Shown here one piece after another: positions 5,362-5,964 of a stretch of DNA of 5,964 nt. A program made the position numbers and the translations under genes. This DNA is from JBDKGV01 sp039798005 (GTDB taxonomy: Bacteria > Fibrobacterota > Fibrobacteria > UBA5070). The DNA is taken from positions 1-5,964 of the forward strand of contig JBDKGV010000215.1 of assembly GCA_039798005.1 (NCBI GenBank), given 5' to 3'. The notes under the pieces are model-generated. The model was not told the DNA's origin, searched no databases, and saw only the letters and a list, made by a program, of their open reading frames with translations. Positions within the stretch are counted from its first letter, which is position 1; each line of letters begins with the position of its first letter.

Positions 5362-5529
5362 GTTCGTCTCTTTCGTTGTGTTGGTTTTGACGGAATTTGT
5401 CATCAAGGGAAATCCAGGGCACGGTCCGGGAATGCCACCGCCGCTTCTCAAGGCATGGCAACCGCAGCTCGCTCCTCTACAGTCAGGTCCGTTGCATTTC
5501 TGCCGCACCGACCCGCTCACCTCTTGGGT

Positions 5530-5563
5530 CCCGCGTCGAAGGCGCATCGCCTTCGCCAGCGGG
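5530..5563. other. Strong hairpin upstream of the porin gene
   Basis: Arms CGAAGGCG (5537-5544) and CGCCTTCG (5548-5555) pair perfectly around a three-base loop. An outer stem CCCGC (5530-5534) with GCGGG (5559-5563) adds five pairs across a 2/3-base internal loop. In the minus-strand RNA it would lie about 170 nt before the porin start. No U-run follows, so it is not a classical terminator. It may be a leader structure, an mRNA-stabilising hairpin or another dispersed repeat. Confidence 0.5.
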
Positions 5564-5619
5564 CAAGGGGAGATGTCCGAACCACTGAGGTCCACTGCCG
5601 GCGATCCTTTTGCTGGGTT

Positions 5620-5698
5620 CCAAGGGGTGTAACCCCTGGCCGCGGTTTCCTAAGGGGCACGGCTGCCCCTTAGGCCGGGTCTGGGGTGGAGCCCCAGA
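5620..5698. repeat. Three tandem GC-rich hairpins (REP-like block)
   Basis: Three stem-loops follow one another. 5620-5639 has a GGGG/CCCC core with CC/GG flanks. 5649-5674 has an 11-bp perfect stem CCTAAGGGGCA/TGCCCCTTAGG with loop CGGC. 5680-5698 has the 7-bp stem TCTGGGG/CCCCAGA with a five-base loop. All three share a G4/C4 core but differ in flanking stem bases while keeping complementarity. On the minus strand the hairpins are separated by ACC(C)-containing linkers (ACCCGG, AAACCGCGG, AACCCAGC). The block begins about 30 bp past the nrtD stop and may buffer or attenuate the upstream transcript. No U-tract follows, so a REP-like dispersed element is more likely than an intrinsic terminator. 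Confidence 0.65.
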
Positions 5699-5726
5699 GC
5701 AACAGCCGCACGCAGTGCAATGAGAC

Positions 5727-5964
5727 CTAGGCCGCTTCCTTGTGCCGCGTGGCGGTCAGGTAGTGCACCAGCTCCTTGCGCACGTGCACGTAGTCGCGAT
5801 CGTCCAGGATGGTCGAGCGGTCGCGGGGCCGGGCCATGGGGACGTCGAGCACCGAATGGATGGTCGCGGCCGGGCCGTTGGTCATGAGCACGATCCTGTC
5901 GGAGAGGAACACCGCCTCGTCGACGTCGTGGGTGATCATGATCACGGTCTTGCGGTCGGACTCC
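5727..5964 (-). CDS. nrtD: Nitrate ABC transporter ATP-binding protein, C-terminal 78 residues (5' part beyond right edge)
   Basis: The frame enters from the right edge and reads ESDRKTVIMITHDVDEAVFL, then SDRIVLMTNGPAATI and a PMARPRDR segment, ending ATRHKEAA at TAG 5729-5727. The ITHD histidine is the ABC H-loop (switch) that contacts the ATP gamma-phosphate, and the M-T-N-G-P-A-x-I plus R-P-R-D-R signature is characteristic of NrtC/NrtD/CynD nitrate-nitrite-cyanate ATPases. The protein ends soon after this signature, without the NrtA-like C-terminal domain of NrtC, so NrtD (or CynD) fits best. Walker A, the signature motif and Walker B lie outside the window. It energises periplasmic-binding-protein-dependent nitrate uptake at the inner membrane; the binding protein and permease are presumably further right. 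Confidence 0.87.
   Translation of the reverse strand, partial: ESDRKTVIMITHDVDEAVFLSDRIVLMTNGPAATIHSVLDVPMARPRDRSTILDDRDYVHVRKELVHYLTATRHKEAA

Larger units (their letters stand above)
5362..5726 (-). other. 365-bp spacer between the NrtD-like gene and the porin gene
   Basis: No convincing gene is present; open frames here are the rejected N-terminal extension of the porin and antisense shadows. The spacer holds the three-hairpin block (5620-5698), a separate strong hairpin (5530-5563) and a porin leader of about 170 bp. I did not find a sigma-54 site or a convincing sigma-70 pair, so the porin promoter stays unassigned. The octamer ATTTGTCA at 5395-5402 is shared with the palindrome at 4261-4283. 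Confidence 0.6.

Noticed and set aside
5536..5557. A GG-N10-GC match upstream of the porin as a second sigma-54 promoter
   Set aside because: It lacks the CA of the -24 element and the first T of the -12 TTGC, and it falls inside a hairpin stem, so the match is probably incidental.
5359..5595. N-terminal extension of the porin to 5595, or a start at 5403
   Set aside because: The MKK start at 5361 begins a good signal peptide. The extra residues are cysteine- and glycine-rich non-coding-like sequence and would bury it.

Overview
The window is GC-rich and comes from a Gram-negative (diderm) bacterium: it encodes an outer-membrane beta-barrel porin with a signal peptide. I cannot place it in a phylum from the sequence. 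Every gene I can support lies on the minus strand, so transcription runs from the right edge to the left edge.

Right to left: the C-terminal 78 residues of a nitrate-type ABC transporter ATPase (NrtD-like) enter at 5964 and stop at 5727. A 365-bp spacer follows, with three tandem GC-rich hairpins (5620-5698) and a fourth, separate hairpin (5530-5563). Next is a complete 351-residue porin-like protein (4306-5361). A 260-bp regulatory spacer (4046-4305) follows. It carries a textbook sigma-54 promoter sequence, palindromes upstream of it where an enhancer-binding protein could sit, and a structured mRNA leader that may hold a tiny leader ORF. Then comes a tight six-gene molybdenum cofactor operon in the order moeA-moaA-moaC-mobA-moaD-moaE (4045 down to 118). 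Four of its five junctions overlap and the fifth has a 2-bp gap, so translational coupling is likely. Just beyond moaE, the first 19 codons of an IS1182-type transposase run off the left edge (57 to 1).

The genes fit one theme. NrtD would bring in nitrate, the porin may help solutes cross the outer membrane, and the operon makes the molybdopterin cofactor that assimilatory nitrate reductase needs. A sigma-54 promoter in front of the cofactor operon would tie cofactor synthesis to nitrogen status or to another enhancer-binding regulator. The operon covers GTP to cPMP (MoaA, MoaC), cPMP to molybdopterin (MoaD, MoaE), molybdenum insertion (MoeA) and, possibly, nucleotide attachment (MobA). It lacks MoeB (MoaD activation) and MogA/MoaB (molybdopterin adenylylation), which must be encoded elsewhere.

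I see no CRISPR array, tRNA, rRNA or clearly new enzyme system. The most informative non-obvious features are the sigma-54 promoter region, the transposase start at the left edge and the tandem hairpin block.
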